Of a stretch of 64,000 nucleotides of DNA, positions 47,191-61,300 are shown one piece after another. The stretch comes from Larus michahellis (taxonomy: Eukaryota; Chordata; Aves; Charadriiformes; Laridae), in assembly GCF_964199755.1 (NCBI RefSeq), contig NC_133930.1, positions 29,244,571 through 29,308,570 on the forward strand, read 5' to 3'. The notes under the pieces were generated by a model. The model was not told the origin of the DNA. It saw only the letters and a list, made by a program, of their open reading frames with translations, and ran no database searches. The translations under genes were made by a program, and so were the position numbers. Position 1 is the first letter of the stretch. The number at the start of each line of letters is the position of its first letter.

Positions 47191-50100
47191 GCTATGCGCA
47201 CATTCTATATACAAACACTGTGTATGGTCAAATACAGATTTCTCTGATGGAACACTGTCTTATTTTTATGCTATTTCTTAAAAGTATTTCAGTATTTTGT
47301 TTAAGTGCAGCGTTTTAGCATTGGCTTTTCAGCAAAGTAGCCTTTTACTTTGAAAAAATACCGTTGAATAATACAGTTCTTCGAATATTGTAGTTTTATG
47401 GTTTCTTGGCTAGAAATACAAAATGTGAATTTTGGTTTAGCTTAATTGGGTTTTTTGTAGGGTTCCTACAGCAGATGCTAACGTTGAATTTCTCAGCAGC
47501 AGAGCCGGGGGACCTGTGAGATGAGGGTGTTACATACAGACGGTGTGCTGTGCTCCGGCAAGGCAGAGCTGCTCAGCTGGAGGAGGTTGCTTCTGAGATG
47601 TAGAGGTGATGCAGCTGGCTGGTAACCACCAAAACGGAGCTAAGGCCCATTGGTAGGTTTTGGTTTGGGTGCAGGGTTGTTTTGTTTTGGTTTTTTTTTC
47701 TTGGTTTGAATGTCTCCCAGAGATGCAACTTTGAGCAGAAGATTTGGAGGAAATTTACCCAGGAACCTTAAAATACAAAAACTACAAAAGTTACTGGTGC
47801 ATCTGGCTGGAATGACAGATGGTCTCCCTGCTTGTTTTAGTCCCTTCAACTGCAGTGGGAAAACAAGGTCATTGAGAATAAGATAAAATAGTAGGTGCCT
47901 TTGTCCAATTACATAAGTAGGAAGTCAGTGCAAAATACAACCAAGACACTTATCTGAGTAAATTGAGGGTTAGTCTTTGGAGGTAAATCTGCTCTCTTGG
48001 GGATCTGGTAGTCTGAGAAATATCCCTGGAGTTAAACAGTAATAGCCACATGAAGTAGAAAGCACACTGTGTTGGTTGGCCCACAGACAAGGACAGTAAC
48101 TTGCTTTAGTGAAAGTTGGGTGCTTTGGTGGCAGTTAGCTTATTAAAAAGTAATGAAAGAAAAGATTGGAGATAGACCAGCAAAGTTTTTAAGTACTTCC
48201 TATGATGTTGTTATTTCAGTGCTATACTGCAAATCCTGGGAATTAAGTTATATTTCACTGTTTTTAGTGCTGTGACTGCTTTACCCTCTGTGTTTGAAAC
48301 AGACCTGGCGTGTCCTGGACTCTCCACCAATGTCTTTTGGTTTTATTATTGCTTGGCTTTTCGGCCAGAGGGAGAGATGTGATGTTTGAAATACTGTTGT
48401 ATTTAATTTTAGATTTCTGAGACCCATGCTCTGGTATTAAATATAGTTCAGAAGTGGAAAAAGGAGTGGGACTGCAGTTGGTACTACCAGAGAGGAGAGA
48501 AAACTATACTTCATTTGTCCTCCTCAGCTGTTTTCAGCTGCTGTTTTTGCTTTGAGTGCTGGTCCTGCAGTAAAATCATACTTTTGTAGCTCAGAACAGT
48601 TTCCACAATGTGTTTATTGTTACTAATTTTATTTAGTTGATCTATTCTGTTTTTCTAAAAAAACACCTAACACTGTAAAGTTTACCTTTCAGTCTGCTGC
48701 AGGCAGTATGAAGGTGAAACTTCAGATCCACTCATCATGTAAATACAGAGGCTTCCAGGCATACCAGTAGAATTCTAGACTTGTTTGTGTTCATAATTAT
48801 CTTAATGATACAGTATTAATCTCACCTGCTTTTTTACCAGAGGCTTTAAAGGAACCAGTGAGCTTTCTCAGAGGCGACGGGGGGAGGTGGTGGTGGTGGT
48901 GAGAAAGAATTATTGAGCATTATTTATGAATATTTTTTTTACTTTGTCCTTTTATTTTGAGAAGGGAAAGTTTGGACATCTTTTATGTTACTCTTGTGGC
49001 TTGAATTAGAGGGGTGGAGAGTAAAGCTGTCACTTATAACGTAGTGGTTTCAGGTGCCAGAATGTTGCATATAAAATCAAAGGGACGTATTTCTTCACAA
49101 CCTTGACTGCTTTATGTACCTGTTCGGTTTCTAGTAACTTTACTAAGCTGCAGTCTTCAGATATATATAGTAAGTGGTGCCTTGACATAGGGGTGCCGTA
49201 ATAGCCTTAGGAAGCTTGAGGTTTTTATGAATACATACTCAGAACGCTATCATAGAGCTTGTCATTTAATTTCCCATTCTTGCAGGTGACTCGCTCCTCT
49301 TGCCGTGTCTGCCATATGTAGATTGAAAGAGAGTTCCGGGAGTCAGGGCAGGAATTGCAAAAAATACTCCAGAAAGGTGCCATATTAACAGTATTTGGTG
49401 CAGTGCTACCATCCAATTGCTGCTGTCCAGACATCTCCAAATTTGAGTTAGATGGGCAAGTGCTGGCCAGGACTAAGGGAAAAAAAAAGGGGGGGATCTT
49501 GGATGCAAGTTAAGTCACTTAATTTGATGTTGCTTTCTTGTGGTGGGGGGTGGCATTTTGTTACGGTGACCGTGCAAGGAGTCAAAGCAAACGTATCTAT
49601 AGAGCACTGTAAAAACAGTCCGGGAGGAAGTTGCTCAGAATAGGGGGAAAAAAAACCGTACTGCAAATAAGCTAACGGTATGTTGGCTGATTATAATGAC
49701 TGTTTTACAGCATCCAGGAGCTGTCAGTCATACCTTAATGTTTGCAGAAGTGAAAAGTCAATGTATAGTTGTTTAATTTGACATGACTCTCGGGTTGAGA
49801 AAGTGTAATCGCTGGAGGGGACAGTTAAGTAGCTGTGCTCCGTGTCAGCCTGTCTCGCTCCGACTACTGCACTAAACGCTTTCCTGATGAGCGATAGATT
49901 TGGTTAAATACCAGGATAATTGCTAGCTACAGCATCCAGCACTCTTTTAATGCCTTGTACTACATCTGTATTAGCTCTTGCCTGAGGGTGTTTGAGGTTT
50001 CTGCAGGGACAAGGCATGTACGTTCAATTACATTGTTCTCCTTCGGGTTTTGAAGGGCAATTGTTGCAGAGCTAAATAGGCTATAATAAATTGTATTTCG

Positions 50101-52454
50101 TTTCTTCCAGACCTGTTGAAGTGGGTCAGACATGGAAGCGTTATAGCTGCTTTCTGCCTGTAAATGACATTTTGTTAGTCTGCCCTACAGAGAACACAGA
50201 AAGAAGTATTTAGACAAAGTGTTTTTTCACTTGCAAAATGGAAAAATACCAGATTGTGTTTGCGCTGGTGCAAAGCATGTTTTGCATGCTATAACAGTAT
50301 TTGCTTCCCCTCGCTGCTTTTACACTTGTAAATAAGATCATATACAAATGCATATTCATGCTCTTTGTGCATAATCGGAATAGGAGACGGACTCCGCTCT
50401 CCCCTCTGTAGTTAGGAGGGCGTCAGCATTTTCGTTAACCTTTTGGTGCTGTTGGTGTTTTAAGGAGAAGACTTGAAGTGGCTTGGTGGTTTCTGCGGTG
50501 GGCTGGCGTAGCTTTTGCTGGCAGGGCACGTTCCCCTCGCATCGCAGCGCAGGCACACGGTGGCACGGCATGAGGGACGTGCCAGCGTTACCCCAGTGTT
50601 TCTCTTCAATGTACCCCACCTCTGCTAAGAAAGGTCTACCCTGCTCTTGGCACCTACGGGTTGGACAAGATGCGAGAAAAGCCGAAAGCATCCGAGCACA
50701 GATGGGGATATTACACCTCACTTTAAAAATGTTTGAAAGGGATTGAGGGTGGGGGGCATTTATTTTTGAGATACGCTTGTCTTAAAAGTCTGGAAAGACT
50801 TGGAGACTGGTTTTTAAGTATCTTCAGAATCAAACTCTTCATGTGCTGGGATTCATTTTAATACATGATCCAGAAAGAATGGGAGCCAAATTAAACCACG
50901 TAGGACTCCCTGTGGGTCATCTAGAAATAAAACAAAAAATTGTGGCTTTGTTTCCGCTTTAAGATTGGCATTTAACATCATTGCATTTATTTCCTGCTTA
51001 CTTGTAATTTTACAGTGCCAGTTTTAAAGCTCTATGCCTGATGTTTATCTAACTGTATCTGTTAAATCAGTTAAGCCTCCCAAATAGAAGGGTTGCATAA
51101 GGTCTGAATCAGACCCCATATGCTGTGGGTAGCATGTTTATTTACCCCAAGCATGGCACTAATCATGTCTTAGCTGAAAGTAAAAGAATGTTTTTAGTCC
51201 AGTTTGTCACTAGTTTTGTCTCCTTTCTGGACATGAAAGAAAAAGAAAAATCAATGAGCTCTCTCCTGTTCATTTATAAATCATTTTCCCTTTCAAGTTC
51301 TGTCTCAGGGCAGTTGCAGACACTGCAAGGAGTGTTTTACTTTCCCACCCTGAAACAACTGTTTACACTAGATTTTTTTAGCGGATTTTTGTATTGGCAT
51401 TTGGCTATATAAAACACATTTTGATAAATTCCAGTCTAAGCCAGATTTGAGCCAGCTGTGTACCCTTAAATGCAGTTTAAAGCCTCCTAAATATTCTTAT
51501 ATCAGAACTTAGCTCATCTCAGTTTTTGCTGTCCTCTCTCGGGTAAATATGAACTTCTAGTTCATAAAGCTATCTGTACCAGCTGTGTCAAACACATCTT
51601 GCCCCTGCTTTTCCCTGAGTCATAAGTGTTTCCAGGGACTTTAATTTTGTGGATTGAGTCTCTCATTTTTCCAAGGCATAAAATGCTATGTGTGGGTTCA
51701 GTCTACATCAGACTGAAACAACACTGGCTTGTTGAGAAGGGTCTGGCATATTCCTTTTACATGGACACTTTTGCAGGGGCTAACCCAAGTGAAGCTGTAA
51801 CTGCCCAAACTGCAGTGAGAAAGAAGCGAGGAAAGAGGAATGTGGGTTGACTCCTAGTTTGAAAGTAATTACCCCTCCTCAGCCCTGGGGCTGACCTCTG
51901 TACCTCTGTCTCTTAACTGTCCAGCTTGGATCACTTCATCTCCTGTTCTGCTGTACCGGTCAGCTACATGTGTGGAGGGAGACAGAGGTGCCTGCCCGCC
52001 CCATCCTCCAAGGGAGGGAAGAAGCCTGCCTTGACCCTGAACGGCACCAGGTGTTCAGTTATTCTGTGTGGTGCAAGGTCCTGCAGCCCCTGCCCTCCCC
52101 CCTGCTCCACCACCCCGTGCCAGCGGTGGGTGGCATCAGGGCTGAAGATGAGCTCCACTTTTTGCTTCCCTTCTCTCCTCCCTGCCTTGCCCTGACAGCA
52201 TTGAATCGGTTTTGTATTGACCAGAGTTGCATTCAGCGCTGTTGAAATTACCTGAGACATAGTGTTGGAGTGGTCCTCTTGAAGGCAGGCAGACTTCGAC
52301 ATGGCCATCAGTGTCTGGGTTGGCCAGCTAGACCTAAGGAACCTGTCTTAAAATTTTCTCTACCACAGATGACAAGAATAAATTTCTGATTCATTTATTT
52401 ATTTATTTTAGAACTTTTCTGCCACTTAAACATGATTTAAGGTTCCCCTTCTGA

Positions 52455-52479
52455 CTTCAGACCGTGGCAAGGTCTGAAG
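52455..52479. repeat. Small perfect inverted repeat with adjacent direct repeat
   Basis: CTTCAGACC and GGTCTGAAG form a perfect 9-bp stem with a 7-base loop. It is followed by two copies of GCAAGGGAAGC at 52479-52489 and 52493-52503. No function is suggested. Confidence 0.6.
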
Positions 52480-54970
52480 CAAGGGAAGCGAGGCAAGGGA
52501 AGCACATGTTGAAAATTGGTCAGATACACTCAAGCCCATTCCAGTAACCTTAGTAAGGGAAGATGGCACAAGAGCACTGAGGTAACCTCATATCCTTGTA
52601 GGAAACTAAAACGACCAAGGTTTTTAGGCCCTGTTGACACACAGCTTGTAGACCGTTAACTGTGATCTCAGGGGAGTTTGGCCCTTCCTAGCAAGGGCGC
52701 TGCTGTCAGGATCCAGAACACCTTCCCACTGGGTCTGCATGGCCGGGGCTGTGGGAGATCAGCAGGACCTCCTGGGCCTGGGGAGATGGCGCTGGCAGCA
52801 AGCAGCAGCATCGTTAGGTGCAGCCTGTCCCCTCCGGCTGGTGGCACAGGGTCAGTGGGAGGCTGGACCTCCACGTGGGAGCAGAGACAGCCTCCCTGCT
52901 GCACCAGCGTTTCACAGGCTGCATTTAATACTGCTGTTGTGTTCATGGAAATAAATATAAATATAACGCAGCGGGTCTGTCTTAAGCCTAATGTTGTGTG
53001 AAACTTCATTTAACTTATTTGACTACCTCAAAAAGGTTTTGTGTTCCGTTTTTGTCCCTGTTTTCTCAAGTATTGTGACTTATTGCTGTGAGGTTCCTAA
53101 ACTTCGGAGGGCATCAATCTCACTTTAAAATAAGTAGCAACATTTTTACTCTATTCATGCATATACCCATCTTGTGCTGTGTATTTCATCAATACATGTT
53201 GAACCATTTTACCGCCAATCTGCTTGACTTGCTTCCAAATTAAAGTCAATATTAAAAATGGTAATGCCATGGCAATATTAAGTCACTTTAAAGCCTTCTG
53301 GGCTTTTTAAACTGTAGATTCACTTAAATTGTAAGCTGTAAATGATAAGGCTTCTTCTTTTCTTCCCTCTCGTTCGATTTTGAGCAGTCATTGGTGAGTA
53401 CAGTCTTGCTCACGCTGAAGACAGTGACAGACCTCCTTCTGCTTTCACTAATGTGGTATGAGTTGCAGGTCCTTGTTTTCTTCCTTCCCAGCAGAGAAGT
53501 TTGCATGATAAGAACATCAAAAAAAAAAAAAAAAAGATCCATTCTTTGCAAGTGAAAAAGGCTATTGTATCTACCATAATGGATCGCTTTCATTAGACTT
53601 AGCATTTTCTCTGATTGTTGAGTAACCTCTTGATTTCCAAGAGCTTGCAAATAGTGTCCAAAAAAATCTTTCAAGCTTTATAACATGGCATTTTTGCACT
53701 GAGCCAGTATTTTCTAAAATTAAGACTGTCATTAAACTTGAAAAAGCTGAGGCTGTCATTATTAGCTATTTGGTTTCTCTTTGAGCATTATGACTGATGG
53801 CAATGGGCATGGATTTCATCCTTGTTTTATAGATTGAAAGTGACATTGGCAGCAATAAAAACATAAAGAGGGGTGACCAGAATTAACATTTACATTTATA
53901 TGGCTAGTCCTGCTGTTGCACAAAGTGTGATATGCTCTTTTTTTCTCCCTGATATGCTGGTGGAGATTAACAGCCTTTCTGATCCAAGAACAGAGAGACA
54001 TTCAGCCAAAATAGCATTATGTTTGGATTTCTGTGCTGAACACCAAAAAGTTATACAGGATTATTAAAGCTTTTAGGATCCTATTTCCTTCCTTTAGTAT
54101 AGCTACACAAGGGAGAAATCTTGTGCGTTTTTTTTTGTCTCTCCACGTATTCTGCTGCTTGGTAACATTATCCAGAACCTCGAATGCACTCTTTCCTTTA
54201 AAGTTACCATTGCTTTTCAAAAAACATTTTCTTGACAGAGCTATTGCAAATGGCAATGCATTTTCTGAGTAGGACAATGGATGCTTCTAGAGGCAGTTAT
54301 TCAAAAAGAACTTCTTGTTTAGACAGGTTTTAAATGTATATACACCAAGCAAAACAAAGGCAACTGTATTGTAGTTGATCATATGGGGAGTTGGGAGTCA
54401 CTAGTTGTCTCCAGTGTTGCACTAGGAGGTAGGTATAGCATGTGAGGTCTTCCCTTGAGGCGCGTCTTTCCTCCCCACATCTGTCTGTCTGCAGTGGGCA
54501 GCATTTCGTCCATTCATTCTCTTGTGCTGCCACGTGAAAGCCATGATAACATTGCCGCTGTTTAACGGCAGCTGGGGATGTCCATTTCAGTCACCTCTGT
54601 GTAGTGTTATCTGTGAGTTGGGTGATGCTGGGGATATATGGAAAAGCCTGCGTCGTCAGCATAGGAGAATATGCAGACCACAAAGGAGATGGACAGTAAG
54701 CAGTCTCCATAAAATTGGCGTGAGGTCCTCAAATTATGTCTGAGGGGACCATAGAGCGCAGAGATGGGACACCATTTTCTCTTCTTTAGAGCTGGCTGGA
54801 AATTGTTCTGATAAAAATTTCTGCTTTAGAAAAAATCCAACCCACTGGTTGTGTTTTGCTGAAACCACACGTTTCTGCAAACTCACAGTGAGACAAGCAG
54901 AGGATTCAGCTGGACAGATGCCTTCTTTCCTCAACAGGCTCACATGAGTGGTGAGCCTGGAGAAGAGCCT

Positions 54971-55349
54971 TTGTTCAGCCTGGAGAAGAGAAGGCTTCAG
55001 GAAGATCTTGTTGTGGTCTTTCAACACTTAAAGGGGGCTTATAAGAAAGATGAGAACAAACTTTTTAGCAGGGCCTGTTGTGATAGGGTAAGGGGTAATG
55101 GCTTGAAACTAAAAGAGGGTAGATTCAGACTAGATATAAGGTAGAAATTTTTTAGGATGAGGGTGGTGAAACACTGGAGCAGGTTGCCCAGAGAGGTGGT
55201 AGATGCCCCATCTCTGGAAACATTCAAGGTGAGGTTGGACGGGGCTCTGAGCAACCTGATGTAGTTGAAGATGTCCCTGCTCATTGCAGGGGGGTTGGAC
55301 TAGATGACCTTCAGAGGTCCCTTGCAACCCAAACTATTCTATGATTCCT
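54971..55349 (+). repeat. CR1 LINE 3' fragment, longest in the window
   Basis: About 380 bases follow the CR1 3' consensus through TTCAGCCTGGAGAAGAGAAG, the ATGGCTTGAAACTAAAAGAG block, GGAGCAGGTTGCCCAGAGAG, CATTCAAGGTGAGGTTGGAC, GGGTTGGACTAGATGACC and the end ATTCTATGATTCC. The AGCCTGGAGAAGAG string is repeated just upstream (54954-54967), a small local duplication at the 5' edge. Confidence 0.96.
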
Positions 55350-58300
55350 GTCACTAGACTTGGAGTTGTAGGCAGCCTGTTGCTTGTTTTTGCCTTGCCA
55401 CCAGAGGTTGCTGCTTGTTCACGTGGTTGTGTGGCCTATTCTGACCCAGATCCGTGGAATGGTTTGTTTTCTTTTTCACAGGAAGGAAAGTCGACTTTTT
55501 CAAAAAATGCAGTTCATTTCATGGATCTGGCCTCAAAGGCGGTGGGGCAGGGGGGACGCATGGGGCGGTGAGATCCCTGCCTTGCTGCTGTGCCCAGCAA
55601 TGGGAGAGCCTAGCAGGTCCCAAGCTCCCTGGCCCTGTAGCACAGCAATTTTGTGCAAAACCAGTCCTGGCAGGATAGAATGCCCAGAATAGACATTTGG
55701 GCCTGCGCAGCAGCAACTGATGAGATAATTAGGTATTTCTCATGAGAAATGATTGATACGTGTGTATTTTAATCGTGTTGTTAGAACAGATTTTAATTAC
55801 TATAGGAATAAGAAAAACAGTCCAGAAAGTGGATTTGAAGTCTGTTTCTTTCCTCAGAGCTGCCTCTGTCTTTTGCCAGTCTTCTGAGTACAACACACTA
55901 GGGACATCTTTTTTTTGATGGAGAATCAGTCTCCAGTGTTGTGTGTGGAATAGAGAAGTAGTAGCCGACCTCCAGGAATAAAGAGATGAAAGGTCCCAGC
56001 TTTGTCACAGCCTTGTTACGTGATGAAGCAAATTGCTTCATTACTCTGAGATTCCTTGCTGCCCCTCAGCTGGTGGCAGATCTCCAAATACCCCCATCCC
56101 TCACAGCCACTTTTTTATATGCCTTTCCTGGAAATCGATGCCTCCTCATATGTTTCCGTGGCTGCTCTCTAATCTTGAAGTCGTTTGTGGTTTGGGTTTT
56201 TTTTCCCCAAATCATTGTCTCTTTGTTGGCCTATGGTTTAGAGTGCAGCCATGCAAACCATTGGGTTTACCCTGCCATGGTGGACTTTGGATCTCTGAGG
56301 GAAGCAGGGCTCTCCAAAAGTAGGTCTGTAACACAGACTCACCGCCTGAAGGAGAGGCACGTGCATCTTTCCAGTACTGGCAGTTCAAAACCAAAGGGGC
56401 TGCATGTTCAGCAGCAGAACTGGTTCTCCGGTTGTAATTCCCGGGTGTAATTCCCAGTGTTGCTATGCAAATGTGTGCGCAGGACAACGCTGGGGTTAAA
56501 TAAATGACTGGGGAAGGGTAGGGAAGGAAAAGGGAGATGCCTTTGGTATTTTATCATTATGCCTTTTCTTTTGTAGTGTTACTACCGGGTAACACTATAT
56601 AAATTACAACAGTACCTCAAATCTGTGACCTCATCTCAGCTCTTTTGGGATGCTGAGGTCCTCATGCTTCTTGTGTAATCTTACAGATGTTTACACTTAG
56701 AGATGAACCAAAAAAACGTCTGTAGAAGAGCGCATTTTACCTTGTTACCCAGCAGTGGGAAGTGTCTGCTTTACATTGAGATGTCCTGTTCCCGGAGAAT
56801 GTTTCACTTCATGTCTTCCAAAACAGAAAATGTCTGTGTGAAACCACTAAAATCGTGTCTCCCTACTGAGAGAACTAGCTATCAGGGTTCCTGGCAGTGG
56901 AATATAAACTGGGGAGTTTTTCTGCGGGGTTATACTGATTTATACCTTGCTGCGACCTGGCTGGGGCAAAGTGAGCGTTCCTGGTGAATATCTTGCACAA
57001 GAGGTGAGTAACCATTCATTTCTGCCAACCCAAAAGCAAGCTTTTACCAGCTGAATTCTGCGCATTGCCTTTCAGTCATTCACAGCAAAGGTGCTCATCT
57101 CAGCATACCTGCTCCTCAGGAGGTTTTTCTGAGATGGTTCACCCTCTGCCTTTCCTACCCTGCAGCAGTGACTTAGTGACATCAAGATAGCCACAGAATG
57201 TGACACTGATAGTAGCAGAGAGCGTTGGTTCATCAGTACTGCTCCGCTCCCGATCATGTCTACAAGCATGTAGGGCGATTGCTTTGTAATGGATTGGTAT
57301 AGTTTCCAGGTAGGTGTTGGAATCTCAGAGAAAAAGCCTGTGCTTCGTGCACGTTGTCTTTGCATCCTCCCTGTCTTAACTGATGGTGGCTGAGAAGTGG
57401 AAAGCCTTGTTTGATTGTTTCACGTATTATTGTAAGAGAATTTAAAGCCAGAGGTGAGGGAATCGGCAGGAGGATATTTTCTTCAGCTTCTGGTTTCTAA
57501 TTACATCAGTTACAGCCCTGTCTTCTTAGTTGCTAAAAGTACAAGCATGAACTGGAAAAGAATGAGATAATCCGTGGTAAAGCATGCTGAATAAAGATCT
57601 CCGTTCAGATCTTTACCTTTTATCCCGAGTTCCTAATGCCAAGAATTAATGCTATTTGAAAGTACACAATGAATGTGCCCTACTGTGAGCATTCAAGATA
57701 ATCCTAATTGCTTTAAATGTTAGTGAGAAGGGTAGGTGTTTGAGAAGGGGGAAAGGGCTGTACTGTGAAATAGTATATCTATGTTAAGAGACACAGATGG
57801 GACGTGTTTTCGATTCCAGATCCTTAGGCTTGTTTTTATTTTTGCATCAAAAAGCAGCTTTGTTCATTGCTCTTGAAACTTCTTGTCAGCAGGAGAATAT
57901 CCACGGACATACGTTTCTAGAACTGGACTGGTTGCCCTTATGTTAATAACATGCAAAGCAGGGAAGTGGCACCACTCCCGTTTTTCTTAAGTTGGTCTGC
58001 AGAGAACAGTCCACAATACATTGATCAAAGCAAAAATCACAAAAACATTTCAGCGGGTGTATCTAATACATGGAGTTTGGTTTAAAGGCAGATCCATAGC
58101 TGAGTTTTTGTCAGCCCCTTGTAGTTATTTGTTACCAGCCTCCCTGCTAGACTAATGTCTTGTCTCACTCTCTGCTGTGCATAACACTGCTTCTAAAAAG
58201 CCTGCACCCATGCTATGTTGTGGCAACCAGCTCCAGTGAGTGGAAACCCTTGGCTTCAGGTGGGCTTCCAGAATTCGTCCTTGTGAGAGCCACCACCTGG

Positions 58301-61300
58301 TCCCAGTCTGTGATGAGGCCTGAGAGACAGGAGAAGACAGTCAGTCAGTACAGAACATTTTTTGCACATTTATGCAGTTGCAGATGTTGGCAGGAATTCT
58401 CAGTCAGTAGGAACCCTTTCATTCCAGCATTCATCCCGAGCAAGAGAGATGTGAGGGAGGAAACTTCAGCGTGTTTTTAGATTAGTTCACACGGAGTAGA
58501 AGCAAAAGAACTAAAAGATGTTGGGGACTCAGTGAGTGTGAACGTCTGTCAGAAACATGAGTTACTGCAGCTTTACAAAATACGAATCTTTGTGTTCAAA
58601 GGAAATCTTGAAAACACAGAAAGTTTGTCTCTTCGTTTTCTTAAGGTTTTGCAGCTTCTCTGTGGCCTTCTATCAGGAACCCATCAAGCCATAGGCTCCT
58701 GACTGCTGGTGTCTCAGATCTTTACAGGGCAGAATATCAGAGTATGAGACTGGTCCCCTTGTGTGGCTGGTCTGTGAAGAACAGCCTGCCATTAGCACTG
58801 GTTTCTTCACCCTAGTGTAAGTCAGTAGTCCTCCCTCTTTTCAAACAGTGCATTCACACAGGAATGAATCACATGAGAGATTCAGTGGAGACGGATTTTC
58901 TTTTTGACATTTTGTTAATTAGCTCTGTGCTTAAAGAGTTCAACATTTGAGAGCATAGGGTTCAGCACTCCAAAGGGGAGAGGCAGCTGAATGAAGATTA
59001 CTTAGGATAACTTAACTTGGCTTTTCTGCATGTGTTTGCATCAAGATTTCATCTTGCCCATCTTATGATGATCTACAGCAAAGTCAGGACAAACTCTTGA
59101 CACTCTTGTCACCATTCTGATGCTTTCTTCACAATAGGAAAATTGAATTTTTCTGTCACTGTATTTTTGTGTGTGTGTCTTCTCAGTTGCTGAAGCAGCA
59201 ACTGAGATGGTTCTGATGGTTCTTCGATTCTGAGTGCCTGCTCTTGCAGCAGTAACCAGTTTTTTTCTTTGTTTAGTTGATATGGGGGTTTTGACCTAAT
59301 GCTTTGTCAGGCAGTTGCCATGTGTCTTATGTTAGTTGCTGTAGCTTGGCAGGCTGTTTGCTGGTGGTGGGTGGTCGAGTCAGTCCTCTGGGGTCAGTCT
59401 GAGCAGCAGAGTGGCAGAATACCATCGACGTGGGTGGAAACTGGGCAGTGTTGTCAAACTGAATTTGACCCATGGTGTTTTCAGGCCACTGAGACAGCCT
59501 ATCCTCAGAGCATTACTGGTCACCCCACTTATGTCTGATAGCCACACCGAGAAGACCAGTGCCAGTCCTTGAGGTGGTAACCTGGGGAGAGAGCCGACAC
59601 CATTCTCTCTCTTTCCACCCTTCGCACAGGTAGCATGTCTTGCTTCTTGGTTTGACTGCCACCAATTTCCTAGGCCTGTTTGTTTTTTGAGACACTTCAT
59701 ATGGGGTCTGTTGAGGCTGGAGTGGAAGTTACTGCTTGCTTAGGCAGCATCCATTTCCAGTGGTATTCGCAAAAGGAAAGGGCTTTGGCTGCAGGGGAGA
59801 AGGTGCCATGAAGAGCAGTTCCTGTCACAACAAAAATCCAGGCACGCTTTAGTGATGCTCTGGTACCCTTGAGCTGCCAGCAGCAGTCTGGTTCCACTCC
59901 CCTTCATCCTGCGTGTGTGGCTGTGCTCGCACACGGGTGTCTGCACACCAGGGAGAAGTACGAGAGCAGCATGCTTACTTATTTTCCTTTTCCCTGAAAA
60001 AGAACGTGAAAGAGTTCTAAAAAATGGATTGTACCTCTCAACTTTAAATCTTTAAAAATTGCTCCTTATTGAGGGTTTAATAGTTTTTTAAATGTAAACT
60101 CAGAAAAATATTTACTTTTCAAGCATGAATATCCTTCTGCTTTCTCACATCACTGAAAGCGTATTATTTTTTTCAGTCCATTGAATTCCAGGGATCACTC
60201 ACATTAAAAGTCAATGTGGTTTCCAGTGTCAGAAGATGTAAGGTTTTGTTTTTATGGTTGGAATCCCTTCTTGCTTCTTTTCCTGTGTGATATTAGCCAA
60301 AAAAATTTCAGATTCATATAGCTTAAAAGTATTCAGGTGCTTTCCCAAGGATAAAAGGTAATTAGATCAAGGAATGGTCTTTAAAAACTGTCACAGGCCC
60401 AATTCTGGTGCTGTTATTTACACAGATAAAGGCTGTGTAACAACCGTGGGAGGATCAGCCGCAAGCCTCCAACAGATGAATCTCATAGACTTAAATCAAG
60501 AAGAACATGGGTTTTGTTTCTTTGGACTTGGAACTTCTACATTTTATTGCTGTGTGATTAAAACACTGGAACAGAATTGCCCATTTCCTTTTTGCTGCCT
60601 TTTTATAGCTACAAGTCCCAACCCAAGTATCTCGCTCTTTATTATCAGCATTGCACCTACTCAGTGCTCCTTGATGGACTTCGGTGTCTCCCATTCACTG
60701 CAGTGGAAGTCCATCTGAGTAAGCAGTGCAGGTTTGGATACAGGAGTAGCAGTCTCCTCTGCTAGACATAATATCTGGGTAGTGACAGGTTGTTTTTAAA
60801 ACCTATGTGGCTGTCATTAACATACCCCTATGTGCATCCAGAGACCAGCATGTATAGCCCAAATTGCCTAAGCATCAAAACTGTGATCAATTTGGAAGTC
60901 CATGGAAAAAAATAAAACCAACCCATGTCAACCCATGTTATTTAGATCGGTGCTTCGGATCCTGAGGTGGTTTGTGAGACCAGCCAGTTGGTGACTGGAA
61001 CTGTTCCATGTAATGAGGTTTTCCATTTGAAGTTTGATTGGGATGTCTGATGCCCTGTGAGAACTGTTGCAGGCTGATGGAGCTCCACTGGTCCAGAAGG
61101 CTTAGGAGGCACTGCCTGAAGTGCTAAGAAACAGATGTGGGTGTCTGTCTACCAAAAAAGTTGCCCTCTGTGTTATTCCCCACGTTTGTAATAAATTAAT
61201 GTAGAGTTGCTGGAAAAATAGATTATACAAACAAAGTGGCAGTTTTGCTATGGTAGGTTTTTAACATCCATGCTGCAGCGTGTTGAGTGGGTTTTCTGTT

